A stretch of 64,000 bases of DNA from Vitellaria paradoxa (Eukaryota > Streptophyta > Magnoliopsida > Ericales > Sapotaceae), in assembly GCA_019916065.1 (NCBI GenBank), contig CM034237.1, positions 930,001-994,000 on the forward strand, given 5' to 3'. The notes beneath the pieces were generated by a model, which was given only the letters and a program-made list of their open reading frames with translations, was not told the DNA's origin and searched no databases. This document shows positions 63,590-64,000 of this stretch, one piece after another (the stretch's first letter is position 1; the number at the start of each line of letters is the position of its first letter). A program made the position numbers and the translations under genes.

Positions 63590-63850
63590 GAAGCTTGATC
63601 CTGGCCCTCCATCTGTTAGTTTCATTGTGATCAGAGGGGGGGTGTTAACCGTCCATTACAAAAGCCATTTTTGTACCAGTCTTGGGTATAAAAACCCTTT
63701 CTTTCCCACACTCGTATATTATGTCTATGATCCCCCCCCCCTACATGTGGCGCTTCAACTGCTCCAGTCTGTAATAGTTTTATTAACTTTTGTAATTGGT
63801 CTTCTACAGTGTAAATGCTTTCAGTTAATACAGAGTTTGTAGAAGTTAGG
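63590..63850 (+). repeat. TATA-repeat family copy 4
   Basis: It matches 46855-47190 and 47490-47750: cggaagcttgatcctggccc, then accgtccattacaaaagcca, then gtcttgggtataaaaaccct and tcagttaatacagagtttgt. It lies just downstream of the DnaJ pseudogene and abuts a SINE head. Confidence 0.55.
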
Positions 63851-63945
63851 GGCTAGACCAACTGGTTGTTAGCATTCCCCAGATTTCATCCTTTTGTAAT
63901 GACATAGGTTCAAATCCCCCTCCCCATGTTGAATTGTACTCAAAT
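63848..63945 (+). mobile_element. tRNA-derived SINE head
   Basis: ggggctagaccaactggttg followed by ttagcattcc and, about 35 bp on, ataggttcaaatccccctcc: good box A (tagaccaactgg) and box B (ggttcaaatcc) at tRNA-like spacing. The acceptor stem does not close and it is followed by AT-rich sequence, so a SINE 5' part is more likely than a tRNA gene. Confidence 0.65.
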
Positions 63946-64000
63946 ATACATATACAGAATTTGTGACAGTTGTACTAGTCGAAGTCCTTTCTTAAAATGC

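Noticed and set aside
63848..63945. Possible tRNA gene
   Set aside because: Box A and box B are good but acceptor and anticodon stems do not pair, and sequence continues as a dispersed repeat; called a SINE head.

Overview
This window is nuclear DNA of a flowering plant. The genes carry GT-AG introns, the intergenic DNA is very AT-rich, and plant-type mobile elements are everywhere (RTE and L1 LINEs, tRNA-headed SINEs, a MULE, Tourist-like MITEs). The recognisable genes are a NIN-like transcription factor with RWP-RK and PB1 domains, the spliceosomal thioredoxin-fold protein YLS8/DIM1, an HD-domain phosphohydrolase and a chloroplast J-domain/ferredoxin protein. I cannot name the species.

The main structure is a large direct tandem duplication. 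Unit 1 runs from the window start to about 19.23 kb and unit 2 from about 19.9 to 57.3 kb. Both hold the order NLP(-) then YLS8(-), with collinear introns and spacers. In unit 2 the NLP gene (19925-26685) and YLS8 (48998-54646) are intact, and a small tail-anchored membrane protein gene (32844-36797) lies between them. In unit 1 the NLP copy has lost its start codons and has a frameshift in exon 1. The YLS8 copy has lost its start codon, gained an in-frame stop and lost its natural terminator. The exons of the small membrane protein are absent from unit 1, although part of its long intron has a counterpart there.

The paired units act as empty-site controls for transposon insertions. Clean insertions with target-site duplications are seen at 931-1690, 24513-24669 and 27002-27149, plus a terminal-repeat insertion at 34183-34427. 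A second, local tandem duplication of about 2.6 kb (about 37.7-40.2 and 40.75-43.4 kb) gives further empty/filled pairs, including a SINE-like insertion.

Beyond unit 2 (57.3-64 kb) are the 3' exons of an HD-domain phosphohydrolase gene on the minus strand, with a 5'-truncated RTE LINE inside one intron. A heavily broken plus-strand pseudogene of a chloroplast DnaJ-ferredoxin (DJC76-like) protein follows.

The feature most worth a second look is the unit 2 NLP gene. Its exon phases join two successive RWP-RK domains in one open reading frame ahead of the PB1 domain, and both domains have a degenerate RWPxRK signature. No tools were used: all splice sites and alignments were read by eye.
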